NCBI RefSeq assembly: GCF_040183065.1
Contig: NC_091123.1
Location: 105,924,321 to 105,988,320, forward strand
DNA from: Periplaneta americana
Lineage: Eukaryota > Arthropoda > Insecta > Blattodea > Blattidae
Reading direction: 5' to 3'
Length of the DNA stretch: 64,000 nt
Part shown: piece after piece, positions 22,470-32,959 of the stretch
How the letters are laid out: each line of letters starts with the position of its first letter
Numbering within the stretch: position 1 is the first letter of the stretch
Program-made: the position numbers and the translations under genes
Notes under the pieces: model-generated
What the model was told of the DNA's origin: nothing
Database searches by the model: none
Seen by the model: only the letters and a program-made list of their open reading frames with translations

Positions 22470-23696
22470 TCCCAGTATTTTGATGGAAGGTCCACAAATG
22501 TCCCAAGAGTTTCACAATTAGCCAAGTGCTCCATCTCCATGTCCTCTTCTCTGGTGCACAGTAAGCATTTAGGTGAATTCAGTACTCCAATACGATGGAG
22601 GTGTTTACTGAGGCAATCATGACCCGTAATCAATCTAAACATGGCCACAGCAGATTTTCGAGGCAGAACAGGAATTACTTTTGGATCTTTGAATGATTCT
22701 TTCCATTTTGAATTTTGATGTTTTGCCTGTTCGCTGTTACTTATTCTTTTTATGACTCGTTTTATTGATTCATATGGGAACTTGAAATTTCTTTTTAAGT
22801 TGATTTTAGTTCCTTTCTTTGCTAACATATCTGCTTTCTCGTTACCGTTCAGTCCACAGTGGGGCGGGATCCATTGGAAGACCACTTTTCTATTTAGCAT
22901 TTGAATTTGTTTTGCCATGCAATGAATTTCTTTTACTTTTTCCATTTTAGGGGATGTAGTTGATCTGATGGATTGCAGCTTTGGAGTCAGACAGGATGAC
23001 TATGTTTTTGCGCTGGTTTAGCCAAACAAATACAACTTCACCATCAAAATTTGTTGTGTACTTGCCAACATTTTTATAAAGAGAAAAGAATTGACAAGTA
23101 GCTCCTGCTCCAGCTCCTTCATTTTGATCCATGAGACATCCATCAGTGTAAATGTACAACCAGTCCTTTTGTGGATATTTTCTATTAATTGTTTGTAGGG
23201 CAATGGCTTTTGCTACTTCTGGATTTATATCTTTTTTGTTGAAGACTTCATCAAGATCAAGGCAGCAGTCTACTTTGAAGTTATTAAGTGGATTATATCG
23301 AGACATCAAGTTTTCCTTTTCACTTGGTATTTCTAGATTTTGTTTAAGCTTTTCTACCTCTAGTATGTATCTGTGTTGGGTCCTCAATGTAAATTTAGAA
23401 TCTTTGTATCTACTCCATTTATCCCAATTTGAAAGCCTTCTTAATTTTTCATGGGTTGAAAGGGCTTGTGTTTCAAGGTCTGTTACAACTGGTTTATTAG
23501 ATGTGATTATTTGCATGGCTTCAATTGGACTAGTTTTGATTGCACCAGTGATGAGGCGTAAAGCTTGATTTTGAGTGTGTTCTAATATCTGTTTATTTGT
23601 GGTTGATGAGGTTATTAGTGCTTCACCACAGTACGTTAAGATAGGTTTTATGTATGTGTTATAGGTTGTGTTGAGTGTACTCCTTGAGCTACCCAT
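22470..23696 (-). pseudogene. LINE RT C-terminus, RNase H and C-terminal Cys/His domain
   Basis: Two open frames: 23696-22947 and 22945-22415. The first begins with the RT 'thumb' and reaches RNase H ('YIYTDGCLMDQNEGAGAGAT', then 'VILSDSKAAIHQI', giving two of the catalytic acidic residues). The second continues with 'FQWIPPHCGLNGNEKADMLA' (third acidic site) and a terminal 'LITGHDCLSKHLHRIGVL' leading to 'CLLCTREEDMEMEHLANC', a Cys-x2-Cys...His...Cys set. A stop/frame shift near 22946 separates the two frames. Confidence 0.85.
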
Positions 23697-23699
23697 TTC

Positions 23700-24830
23700 G
23701 TTTCTGCCAGTCTTTTTAGTAATTTAAAACGATTTGTTGCCTTTGTGCTGATGTGTTCAATGTGATTTCTCCACGTGAGCTTATTGTCGAAATGTATACC
23801 CAGGTATTTTGCATTTTCAGTTCTTTGTAACTTATCATCTCTATAGTTTAGATTTATTTTCACTGGTTTCTTTCGTAATGAGAAGAGTTGAAAGTTTGTT
23901 TTTTTTTTTTTTTGTGTTCACTGACATCATATTATTTGAACACCAGGTTTCAAGTGCCACTAATGATGACTGGATGGAATTTTGAAGTTTCTCTACTGCG
24001 TTGGTTTTATGTGACGTCCAAATAACCAAATCATCAGCAAAGAGTGCTGTTTTAGTGTCATGTTTTTGCAGCTATTGTGGTAGGTCGTTAATATAATTAT
24101 ATGCTGAATAGTGTTGTGCTTAATACTGCACCTTCAGGTAAGCCCCAGTGAGTTTGTTTATATTTAGAACTTGCTGATCCATAAGTTGTAGAACAAAATC
24201 TTTGGGTGATGAACTCAGAGATCCATCTTAACATATTGGCCTTTATGCCTAGTTTCTGGAGCTTTGTAATCAGATTGTATCTCCACACATTATCATATGC
24301 TGATTTCAAATCAACGAATATAGCTAATGTATCTTTCTTTTTATTAAATCCATTCTTAATAGCTTGACTTAGTAAGATTATTTGTTCTTTTGTTGTGTGA
24401 TCTCTCCTAAATCCGGCTTGCTGTGTTGATAGAAGATTGTTTCTAAAAACCAGTTTAATCGCTCTGATATCATCCTTTCCATGATTTTAGCTAAATGGCT
24501 TGTTAGTGATATAGGTCTATAGCTTTCAATTTTGTCTGCTGGCTTTCCTGGTTTCAATATTGGAATAATATTGCTTTTTTTCCAATTTGCAGGTACGGAG
24601 GTGTTCCAAACATAGTTATAGAAGTCAAGTAATGCATTTCTTGCTTTAATGCCTAAGTGTTGGATGAATTCTGGGTGGATATTGTCTGGGCCTGGGTCTT
24701 TTTTGTTACTAAGTTTGTTAATGGCAGTTTCTAGCTCTAATAGGTTAAAGTTGTGGTAGAAAATTTCATCAGTAGTGGTAACATTTTGATTCTGAACCTG
24801 CATTTTTGTCTTAATTTCTAATTTCATTGA
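23700..24830 (-). pseudogene. LINE reverse transcriptase, broken
   Basis: Pieces in order: 24827-24378 with 'NKLSNKKDPGPDNIHPEFIQ' and 'ESYRPISLTSHLAKIMERMI' (RT motifs 1-2); 24309-24097 with 'MKSAYDNVW' (motif A, altered from D.KSAYD) and 'LPEGAVLSTTLFSI' (motif B, altered from GLPQG.VLSPTLF); then 24029-23648 with the YLGIHFD region. The YADD motif C region near 24060-24030 is degenerate. Frameshifts separate the pieces. Confidence 0.8.
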
Positions 24831-24990
24831 CTTCTGTAGCTTTCTGTGTTGTCTTGAGAGTTTAGGAGCAGAGTAATATGTATTAAAAGCTGATACAATT
24901 TTATAATCATCTGTTATATTTTTGTGTCCGTATCTTATTGGTTGTTTATATGTAGATTCTCTCCGTACAGTAGATACATATTTTTAAACT

Positions 24991-25095
24991 ATCTGTGCTT
25001 CAGTGGCTGGTCATGATAATATCTTTGAAAAATATTGGAGTGCAAGAGGTCAAATGACTTTATTGTCAAACGCCTGGCATTAGAAAACAACAACA
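24991..25095 (+). mobile_element. 105-bp 3' end of a CAA-tailed LINE, 15-bp TSD
   Basis: A tiny 5'-truncated insertion bounded by perfect 15-base repeats 'acatatttttaaact' (24976-24990 and 25096-25110). It matches the 3' end of the LINE copies at 39.18 and 58.0 kb (sense 'caatgactttattgtcaaac'-type sequence, ending 'agaaaacaacaacaa'). It is plus-oriented inside the minus-strand LINE. Confidence 0.9.
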
Positions 25096-25329
25096 ACATA
25101 TTTTTAAACTTTGTTACTATCTTGTTTATAAGTTTTCTACAAACTTATCAAATGCATTTCATTTGGCATTTAATATACCCTTCCTAAATCTTGCAGCTTT
25201 ATTTTTCCAATCAAGAAAGCTTTCCTTATCCTTGTTGATTTCTGCTACCTGCCTGGCCTGTTCTCGTTCAACTTTTAGTTTTTGTAACTCTTTTGACCAA
25301 AATGGGACATATTTCTTTGCTGTTGTAAT

Positions 25330-26173
25330 CAGAATTTTGCATATATCGTTATTAATGGTATCTGGTGAGCTAGATTTGATTTTGATCTCGTTTGGTAATC
25401 TGTTTTCCAATTCACTTTTGTATCCCTTCCAATCAGCTTTTTTAAAATTCCAGGATTTCTTGCAGTGGGTGGTTTTGCCTTGACTTTAATACTGGCAATT
25501 ACGACTCTATGGTCAGATCCGAGACTTTCATATATTTCTCGGTGTGTTCTTTCAGCTATATTTGATGTCACTAGTATTAAATCAGGGTTGGATTTTTTTT
25601 AGTAGGTTATTTTACGACGCTTTATCAACATCTTATGTTATTTAGCATCTGAATGAGATGAAGGTGATAATGCCGGTGAAATGACTCCGGGGTCCAACAC
25701 CGAATGTTACCCAGCATTTGCTAATATTGGGTTGAGGGAAAACCCCAGAAAAAACCTCAACCAGGTAACTTGCTCGACTGGGAATCGAACCCGGGCCACC
25801 TGGTTTTGCGGCCAGACGCGCTGATCGTTACTGCACAGATGTGGACATCAGGGTTGGATGTGGAGCCTATATAATGCATGTAAGTAGCCTCTTGATCCCT
25901 ATTGAATACAAGTTCCAATTCATTTGTATCTAACCAATCTTCCATTGCTTTACCAGCTGTATTTTGGTCTCTATATCCCCATAATTTGGAATGGGCATTA
26001 AAATCTCCCGTTATTACAGTTTTATGTGATATATCAAAAATATTCAAATCAGGACTGTTATTTGGAGGATTGTAAACAAAATATATTGAAAAGTATTCTG
26101 TCTTGTCCGTTTCATTCATTTCTTTCACAATTTTGAAATTTGATGTGAGGTTATTTCTAACACCAATGAGCAT
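25330..26173 (-). pseudogene. LINE endonuclease domain, split by a SINE
   Basis: The frame 26173-25860 carries 'KTVITGDFNAHSKLWGYRDQ' (the GDFNAH motif with catalytic residues of APE-type endonuclease) and 'YIGSTSNPD'. After the SINE at 25594-25846 it resumes with 'LVTSNIAERTHREIYESLGS' and 'DHRVVIASI' (the SDH motif with the catalytic His). Downstream spacer frames (25410-25159) lead toward RT. The N-terminal end of the domain is missing because of 5' truncation. Confidence 0.82.
25594..25846 (-). mobile_element. tRNA-derived SINE with 13-bp TSD inside the LINE
   Basis: Perfect 13-base repeats 'atcagggttggat' (25581-25593 and 25847-25859) flank it. The poly(T) at its left end is its poly(A) tail, so it reads on the minus strand. 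The head contains 'gggttcgattccca' (B box). The body includes 'cctggttgaggttttttctg' and ends 'aagcgtcgtaaaataac', a very common SINE type in cockroach sequence as I recall it. Removing it restores the endonuclease frame. Confidence 0.93.
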
Positions 26174-26644
26174 ACCACTAGCTATTTGTCTTCCTTTTGG
26201 TAAGAGGTACGTTGTATAGTCAGTGTTACCACATTAGGAAGTTCGCACGAACTTTCATTTTCAGTGAATATTCGAACTTAAAATTAGCATATTATTTCTG
26301 TTGTGTGATGTGTTTTATGTTCGGGCCATTAGTGTTGCCACATTAGGAAGTTCGCACAAACTTTCATTTTCAGTGAATATTCGAACCTAGAATTTTATTA
26401 GTGTATTATTTGTGTTGTGTGATGTGCTTTAATAAGGAAAATCCACACAGTTTTTATGTTTATTCAGTTACGAGCAAGTGATAGAGAAATAAACTTCAGA
26501 TGGCTGCAGTTTCAATATTTGGCACCATGAAATACGAACTTTTTTTTTGTATATACCGGTATTTATTCAATTATACGGCAAAGTCTCGTATCTGGAACTA
26601 GCCTGGTCCCTTTGGTGCCATTTAAGAGGGATTATACTATATAA

Positions 26645-26724
26645 TATATGAGCCATTCAGAGAAGAAGTGGTGTACGTCAATTTTGACTTCCACCACTTT
26701 TGCTCTGAACGGCTCATATAAACT
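26645..26724. repeat. Short foldback element ('gagccattcagag')
   Basis: Arms of about 29 bases, imperfect ('atatgagccattcagag' against 'ctctgaacggctcatat'), with a 20-base loop. The same end sequence 'gagccgttcagagcaaaagt' recurs at 26874, so these are probably termini of a MITE family. Confidence 0.7.
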
Positions 26725-27690
26725 AGGCTAATGATTCGGTCGTTATTATACAAATTTAAATGACATGAATATATATTTTGCCTGTAAATGTATATACGAA
26801 GAACAGAGAGATTGAGAGAGAGAGAGAAAAAAACAAAGAGAAAATAGGAATTGTATTTGTATATTATTTATTTGAGCCGTTCAGAGCAAAAGTGAAGATT
26901 ATGACAAGCAGAAGTGGATTTATGTAGTCTAAAATAAAGGTAAATTTTGGTTACTGCCCACTGACAAAGAGGGGACACACACCTTTGGGAGTTTACCGAT
27001 TTTGATGTACTGTTTTGGATGGAAGGTAATTATGTTAAACGAAGTATAGCAAAGCTAAATTATACATGCTCTAAGTTATTGTTAGCCGAAAATTGCTGTC
27101 TATTGCTTCTTCAGTTAGGCTATCTACCACTGCTTCAAACTGCTTCTGGTAGGTCAAAGGTACAATGCTGGTTTAGTAATGGAGATGTGCTAAATTTGAT
27201 ATCTGTCGTCTTCTTCTTCCTTTTTTTTTTCTGTGTTAATATAGTGCTTTACAGTGGGAGTTACTATTTCAACATCATCTTTACCTGTATTTAGACTACG
27301 TTTATATCTCTACAGATGGAACACTTTTATTTTATTCAAAGCGTAGCTTTGTTTTAGAGCGTCTGTTTTCAAATTAATTTTACTATGGAAACTAAAATGA
27401 ATGTGTCTTCATGTTCATATAAAGGCTGTCTGCTCTTAGTCTGCATCCTAATGTAAACATTAACCACGTGCCAGTGACTACTAGATATTCTACTCACAGA
27501 AAAGTAGTGGAATGGAGAACAAACTTATTGATCTGATTTTGTGCAAGTGTGGTTTGTGGCAGATGGATATAATTTGTTTAAATGAGGACCCATTCTAAAA
27601 GTGAACGGAGTATAGTGATGACAACTTAAAAGTAATTGGTGAAAGCTTGGTGACTTTAGGGAAGCGAATATTGATACAGTATTTCTTATT
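26725..27690. other. Intergenic stretch, nothing firm
   Basis: Contains a short GA run (26814-26826) and one more 'gagccgttcagagc' terminus at 26874. No gene recognised. Confidence 0.4.
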
Positions 27691-27930
27691 TGTGGCAGTC
27701 CAGTGGCTATAGCATATTACTCATAATCCTGTGGACCCAGGTTCAATCTCCAGCATATCCCTGATTTATGACTTGTGTTGAGCAAGCCTGTGTTCCAGGT
27801 AACACGGAAGCTTTGCTATTCTAACTATCTCCATAATCTCATCTTATCACTGCTGTAATGTAGATCAGCCTCCTATGGGCAATAACTGTCAGTAAATTGG
27901 TCTGCATAGCTGACTTTGTATGTATAAATG
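27690..27930 (+). repeat. tRNA-derived SINE, decayed
   Basis: A-box-like 'ccagtggctatagcat' and B-box 'aggttcaatctcc' have about 30 bases between them, followed by a non-coding body. No TSD found. Confidence 0.5.
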
Positions 27931-27998
27931 ATGAATAGTCATGTACCCATTATTAGTGAAAAAAGTAAAGGACTAAATTGAGAAAAGAACCAATACAT

Positions 27999-30756
27999 GA
28001 GTCATTCCACGTCAAATCACACAAAATTATACAAATTTTGACCTTCATATTTATGATTGCGTTTATATTTTTTTTTACCAACTCTATGGGTCTAATAAAC
28101 CAACAAGTGTGTTTTTATTTCCTCCTAAGTCCACATGTTTTTAAAATATTGCATGCTAAAATTCGTTAAAAATATCGCACAATGCAACATTTAAAGCGTC
28201 ATATTTCTGACGATATTGATGTTAAATTTTTTTTTGAAAAATGCATTTAAAAGCTTAAAGTACTGTCTTTTGTTAAATATTTACTAACTAATTTTAATAT
28301 AATTATTACAAATATTTTTTTATGATTCAATTTTTAAAAGTTAGATATCAATGTGAAATAGCCGTATTAAAAATCTAGGTGCACTGAAGTATTCTTAATA
28401 ATTCCAGAAAAAATCACAATGGGATCTCCAATAGTTTAATGGAAATTTAATTACTTACGAAACAATGTGTAGCGGTCGGTGCAGCAGCAGTGAACGGGAA
28501 GCGTTGAAGCGCGCTGGGAGGTTTATCGGCGCTGGATGAACGAGTGAACGTTGCAACATTACACCCAGTACGGATCAAGTCACTCGAGAAAACACTGCTA
28601 ATTTACTTGTTATATCTTCAAATATTTGTACATTATGCTCTTTAAACGTTTTTTTTTTCATTTACACTACACTTTAAATTTTCATTCGCCTACTTTCTTT
28701 CTCGAAAGTAAATTGTTGTACTACATCTTCAGTTTTCTGACAACGGAGTGAAAGAATGTAATTTTAATGTACCAGTTATTGGTTTTAGATTGTGGGGTCT
28801 GGCTTGCAAATTTTCAGTGTGGTTTTTGTGCTTATTCAATGGACAAAATATAAATGACACGTTAGAAATGTTTTTTTGTGACCAATCAAACCTTTTTTTT
28901 TTTTTTTGTGTTGTTATAGGATCTTATATAGGCTGGCTCTCGTGGAAAATCTTTTAACAGTTTCTCCAGTGCCATCACATGGACCTTTACCATGCAGCTT
29001 TGCAAAGAAGTGTCATTCGGCGCTATTTCCGTAATCGTCTTCATGTAAACAATTATTTTTAAAATTATTTTTGTTTTTGTATTGTGAACTTATCCATCGG
29101 AAAAGTAGATGATTTTTTTTTTTCATATCGTTGAATTCTTGGTTTAAGAAATAATTTCTTCAGATTGAAAAAGTGAAAGGAATCGGTGTCATGTTTCATG
29201 CTTTCTGAGATGACAACAATACTTTTGTGACGAATTTCTGTATCTTCTTTGAAATATACTACGAAAGGATGTATTGTGGCTTGGCATTTGTTCCAATGCA
29301 CACCTTGTACTGAATCTTGTATTACAAATTAATGATTTTCAGAAACGTCTGCAATAACTACATATATGTAATTTTCAGGTTGTACATTTTCTTTGCATTC
29401 CGTCAAAAACAAAATATGGCCGACTTTTGAAGGGATGACGATGCATCTTCTATATGGATAACTTTACTTGCTAGGGAACCTTTTACTTTTTTTTAATTTT
29501 CACGAGGGTATCGTTTTCGTTGTAGTTTTCTTTTCTTGATAAGGGATTCTATTGACATCAAACTCTTGTTTAATTCCTCGATATTACTGATTTATAGCGC
29601 TTTATCCATATGACTGCTAGAAGAAGAACTGGTATAATCACTTTCTCTGTCCGCATTTTCATTTGATTCATGTTTATTAATATCACAAGAACTACGGGCT
29701 TCACATACAATTTCACCTGACCTATTCGGAAGTTGATAGATTTTTTACGGAAAGAATCACATATTCGCACATTCAAAGACTCCTTTAAATTGAGCTTTAT
29801 CAATAAATCGCGACTTACGCGTCTTAGTGTATTTTTATTCTTTTTAAAAGTGTGATTAGGAAGATCAAATGGATTTAAACACTTCTTATATATTACGCGA
29901 TCTTTGCTGTCACTAATGTTGTATAAAAGTCAAGCCACTCCATGAAATTCACCCTGACTGATTATTTTTCTCTTCTATATTTTGACTCCTGCCATCTCTT
30001 TACTGCCTTACCCAGCCTTGCTATCGTTAATCACTTGGCTGTATTACAGTATAAACATACAGCATTGTGAAGGGCTCCCCCTCTCAGCTGAGCTGACAAT
30101 AATAAAATTACTTTAGATAAGATATTAACTGTTCCTTAAGGTATTAATCATTTGATGAATGAATGTATTTGTATTTTAGTGTGGCGTATATGCAATGGGG
30201 GATTTTGTAAAACTCTCCGTGGGCAGCCTTCTAGCCCACGGCCACAAGTAGTTCATTAGCTGAGGTTCGCGAGCGCGTGCATGCCTCCGGAAAATAAATT
30301 GTTACAAATGTATGTGTGCAGATCCCATATTTCTAAATGCAGTAGTTTACAGATAATACATCAGGGAACAAGTCTATATTTTTTTCAGATTTTTAACTTG
30401 GCTATATAATATAGTAAATTTGCTTTGAAAAATAAATGATTAAAAAATTAGGCCAAATTTTAAATTTATTTGTGATAAGCCTAAAGTAATAAAAAGTGTT
30501 GTATTTAGTCTTTCAAATGCGCCAAACCGCAAATCTCAATTATATGTAGACACAGAGTTCCAAGTGAGTTTTTGTAACAGTGTGCGCATAATTTGCGTAA
30601 TTTCAAATAGTCATAACTACACAAATAATTAATAATTGTGAAAATAAAACAATACGGGTCTCCTTGTTTGATGTCTGGAATTCATGAAAAAAAAAAATTC
30701 GACCATTTACGAGAAGGTCGTGTTTTATTGCTGTGCGATTTGACGTGGAATGACTC
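27999..30756. mobile_element. 2.76-kb DNA transposon, GAG termini, 4-bp TSD
   Basis: Terminal inverted repeats of 25 bases beginning 'gagtcattccacgtcaaatc' differ at one position. The element is flanked by 'acat' on both sides (27995-27998 and 30757-30760). The interior holds a minus-strand coding relic (28930-29420) of an unusual protein. A 4-bp target duplication with GAG ends recalls the Sola superfamily, but that is from memory and the protein was not matched to a known transposase. Confidence 0.8.
28930..29420 (-). pseudogene. Relic coding region inside the GAG-terminal transposon
   Basis: The minus-strand frame 29301-29065 gives 'HWNKCQATIHPFVVYFKE' and 'VVISESMKHDT'. In shifted frames it continues with 'IIYFSDG', a 'HEDDYG'-like segment, a stop replacing Trp in 'AE*HFFA', then 'LHGKGPCDGTGETVKRFSTR'. 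I recall the combined pattern (HPFV.Y ... HDT ... YFSDG..Q.KN ... HFFA..HGKGPCDG) from uncharacterised repeat-borne proteins of many animals. The conserved Asp, His and Glu residues would suit a nuclease or transposase, but that is inference. Several stops make it inactive. Confidence 0.65.
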
Positions 30757-31049
30757 ACATCTCTCTTATTATTTTAAACATATGAGAACGAACATAAATG
30801 ATTAATTTTTAAACGTAGAATAACATAACAAGAAGAAGGAAAAACTGGAATAGTTTCAAACTTAGGATCTTAATATCAGCAGTCCAACACTTTACCTCAG
30901 ACCTAATACAACAGCCAGTTTGGAACAGTGTGTAGAAGGTAGGTAGATTAACTAAATAGGTAAATGGCAGACAGCAACTTTTGTAGTCAATAAGTCGGAA
31001 ATTATAATATGTTATATAAGTTAATTTGGCTTTGCTACAGTACTTCAAA

Positions 31050-31181
31050 TTACCTAGACAGATACACCACTACACACCACGAGGGAAAAGGCTAATTGGA
31101 AGACCACAAGAAATTGTTGGAGACTGTAACAGGTCACTAGGCCTACTACTTGAAAGGTTGATGATGATGATGATGATGATG

Positions 31182-31213
<32 letters not shown>
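31050..31213 (+). mobile_element. LINE 3' end with GAT/AAT microsatellite tail
   Basis: The frame gives 'GKRLIGRPQEIVGDCN', the weakly conserved 'GRP...' C-terminus of a LINE ORF, followed by (GAT)n then (AAT)n (31159-31213) as its tail. 5' truncated to about 110 coding bases. Confidence 0.55.
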
Positions 31214-31215
<2 letters not shown>

Positions 31216-31485
31216 AGTTTTAAATCAATTTCCATTCAAAACATTACAATTGGTAATCCTGAAAGCCTATCTTTCCATGTCAGAACGCTGTAATATTGCA
31301 TACATTTGTGAAGTAAGAGTCCTGGATTTGCCTCTGCTGTGAAAGAAGCTTTGCAAAGGATTTTATAACTCTTTACAAGCCTCTACTTTGGGCTAAGAAA
31401 CTAGTAAACAAACAAATTTGTAGTTATTTCATCACTGAGGATAGCACATCAAAGAAACATTTATAGCACATATTAATAGTTAAAA

Positions 31486-31694
31486 AATTCGGTAGAAAAC
31501 GTTGGTCGATATGGCGGACATAATCGAGGATCAAAGACAGGTTAAGTTAGGTTCGGTTAGTTCAGGCTTTTGGTATGCCTACAAAAAAAAAAAAAAAAAA
31601 AACACCCAAAAACCTCAACAAGCCAAACTAACCTGTACCTGATCCTCGATATCATTGATGTCCGTCTTACTGCCCAACGTTTTTTTACCGAATT
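31486..31694. repeat. Foldback element with about 85-bp arms
   Basis: The left arm (31486 to about 31580, 'aattcggtagaaaacgttgg') pairs imperfectly with the right arm (about 31615-31694, 'ccaacgtttttttaccgaatt'). A poly(A) run lies in the loop. The arm contains degenerate 'ggttaagttaggttcggtta', similar to TTAGG-type sequence. No coding frame. Confidence 0.75.
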
Positions 31695-32410
31695 GCTAAA
31701 AATTCTAAATATGCCTATATTGAAATAGGTTTACAATATTTGAGTTAAACTTATCATAAATGTAATTATTACTAAATCTATGCGTTAATAAAAGGGACGG
31801 CATCTCACTTCAGGTCTTTGTTTTTTAATTCCAGCAATATATGAAGACGTGCTATTTTCATTTTCCATTCTAGCGTTGGAAATAAGCGCGGGATAAATGA
31901 ACAAAGCACAAATAGTCGTAAAAATGCTTAATTTATGGTATAAGCGTATAAGTCGTAATTTCATTCACTGAAAATGTAATAGCATTTTGAAACAAAATTC
32001 GAGTGAACCGCCACAAGCCAAGGCTCGTGGAACTAGGAAGTGGAGTGGTTGAACCGTTGCTTACGAGATTATACGAGAGTGTAATCCCGTAAGCAATGGG
32101 TTGAACATCCCTCCACTACATGGATTTTTCGATACGTGATCACTGGAAATTAATTCATCTGAAGGCTTTCACTTATTCACAACCATAAAATTGGTTTGGT
32201 GGCGTTAAAACGGGTCAAACAACCTAAGAAATATATATATATATATATTTTTATAATTGTCTAATGTATGGTTATAATACTTTGTTTTTGCATGTAGAAT
32301 TCACTAACGTATAGTTGGCGACCCTGAACATAATACTTGGTTGCATGTATCATTTAGAAGACCAAGACCATAAAGAAAGAAAAATATAAAACATTCTTAA
32401 CTGAATAAAA
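31695..32410. other. Upstream region of KAT5 (promoter/5' UTR expected here)
   Basis: AT-rich with no recognisable core promoter. A short foldback around 32050-32090 ('ttgcttacgagattatacga' against 'cccgtaagcaa') is present. The KAT5 5' UTR should lie within or upstream of this stretch; its boundary cannot be set from sequence alone. Confidence 0.35.
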
Positions 32411-32455
32411 ATGACCGAGGACGGGGATGAAAGAGAAACCATTTGTGATTCAGTA
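32411..32455 (+). CDS. KAT5: KAT5/Tip60 histone acetyltransferase, coding exon 1
   Basis: Fifteen codons, 'MTEDGDERETICDSV', ending at a consensus GTAAGT donor (32456). The start is chosen because an in-frame TGA at 32402-32404 leaves ATG 32411 as the first possible initiator. The next exon begins in phase 0 only 246 bases later with the Tip60 hallmark 'EGCRLPV'. Short acidic N-termini before that motif are usual for the family. Tip60 is the catalytic subunit of the NuA4/TIP60 nuclear complex, acetylating histones H4 and H2A. A GTAG donor three bases earlier would also keep frame. The exon itself has no diagnostic motif, so it is supported by phase and context. Confidence 0.7.
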
Positions 32456-32701
32456 GTAAGTAATATTAGTGTAGAACGATGATCAGTATTTAAGTATCGT
32501 CTTGGTATTATTAGGATAAGATGACATAATATTGTATATTTATGATATATTTGAGGTTATGTTTGAGCTTATAAGCTGTTCATTTAATAATTATTTTAAC
32601 ATTTTACATAGTACTTGTCATGTCATACTTATTGTAAAATTATTGAAAATAATTTTTCAGTCACAATTACTAGTTGACAACACCTGTACTTTTCATTTAA
32701 G

Positions 32702-32759
32702 GCATCACTGACCGAAGGATGTCGACTGCCTGTCAGAATGCAAGGAGGGGACGATTGGC
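32702..32759 (+). CDS. KAT5: KAT5/Tip60, coding exon 2 (start of chromo-barrel)
   Basis: Preceded by a pyrimidine-rich acceptor ending 'catttaag' (32701) and followed by GTAAGT (32760). It encodes 'TEGCRLPVRMQGGDDW' and one base of a split Pro codon that exon 3 completes. 'EGCRLPV' followed by 'D.WPLAEI' is diagnostic of Tip60 among MYST proteins and begins the chromo-barrel domain, which binds modified histone tails or RNA. At 58 bases it is easily missed by ORF scans. The intron that follows is 7.15 kb and holds two LINE fragments of one GTAAG-tailed family, others of the CAA type, and a mariner N-terminal piece. Confidence 0.92.
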
Positions 32760-32959
32760 GTAAGTATGTTCCTAGTGTTGGATAGGTTTTGTAAGACAGT
32801 GTTATTTTAACAATTACCAATTTGTAAAGTGTTACGCTTCAAATTTAATTCGTTGTTTGAAAAATCAGGTTAATGAAGAGAATTTGAGGTTATGTTATAG
32901 TAGCAATGTTGAAATTACAGAACATCTCTCGGGTTCCCCATCTCTTTTTAACTAAAACT

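Larger units (their letters stand above)
22418..26223 (-). mobile_element. 5'-truncated LINE (endonuclease-RT-RNase H) with 13-bp TSD
   Basis: A minus-strand non-LTR retrotransposon is bounded by perfect 13-base repeats 'tgttaccacatta' (22405-22417 and 26224-26236). Order from its 5' side: apurinic-type endonuclease (26173 down to about 25330), reverse transcriptase (24827 to about 23650), RNase H (about 23150-22800) and a C-terminal Cys/His segment (22620-22480). The 3' end is a CA-rich run at 22425-22455. The presence of RNase H puts it in the I/LOA-like part of the jockey group. Several frameshifts and two later insertions make it dead. Confidence 0.88.
22154..26639. mobile_element. pogo/Tigger-like nonautonomous element, host of nested insertions
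   Basis: The termini are inverted repeats of about 30 bases sharing 'aatccctc' then 'taaatggcacc', flanked by TA on each side (22152-22153 and 26640-26641), as in pogo/Tigger elements of the Tc1/mariner superfamily. Without the later LINE insertion it would be about 670 bp. Its interior holds three diverged copies of a 108-133-bp unit ('acattaggaagtt.gc', at about 22280, 26232 and 26340). It has no transposase. Confidence 0.75.

Noticed and set aside
23152-23568. 138-residue plus-strand frame
   Set aside because: Shadow of the minus-strand LINE RNase H frame.
22154-26639. LTR retrotransposon, because direct repeats flank the LINE
   Set aside because: The repeats are three tandem units of a pogo-like element; the LINE has its own 13-bp TSD, and there are no LTR-element genes, primer-binding site or TG..CA ends.
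31026-31223. Plus-strand frame ending in poly-Met and poly-Ile
   Set aside because: The tail is a translated GAT/AAT microsatellite; only the short LINE end is meaningful.
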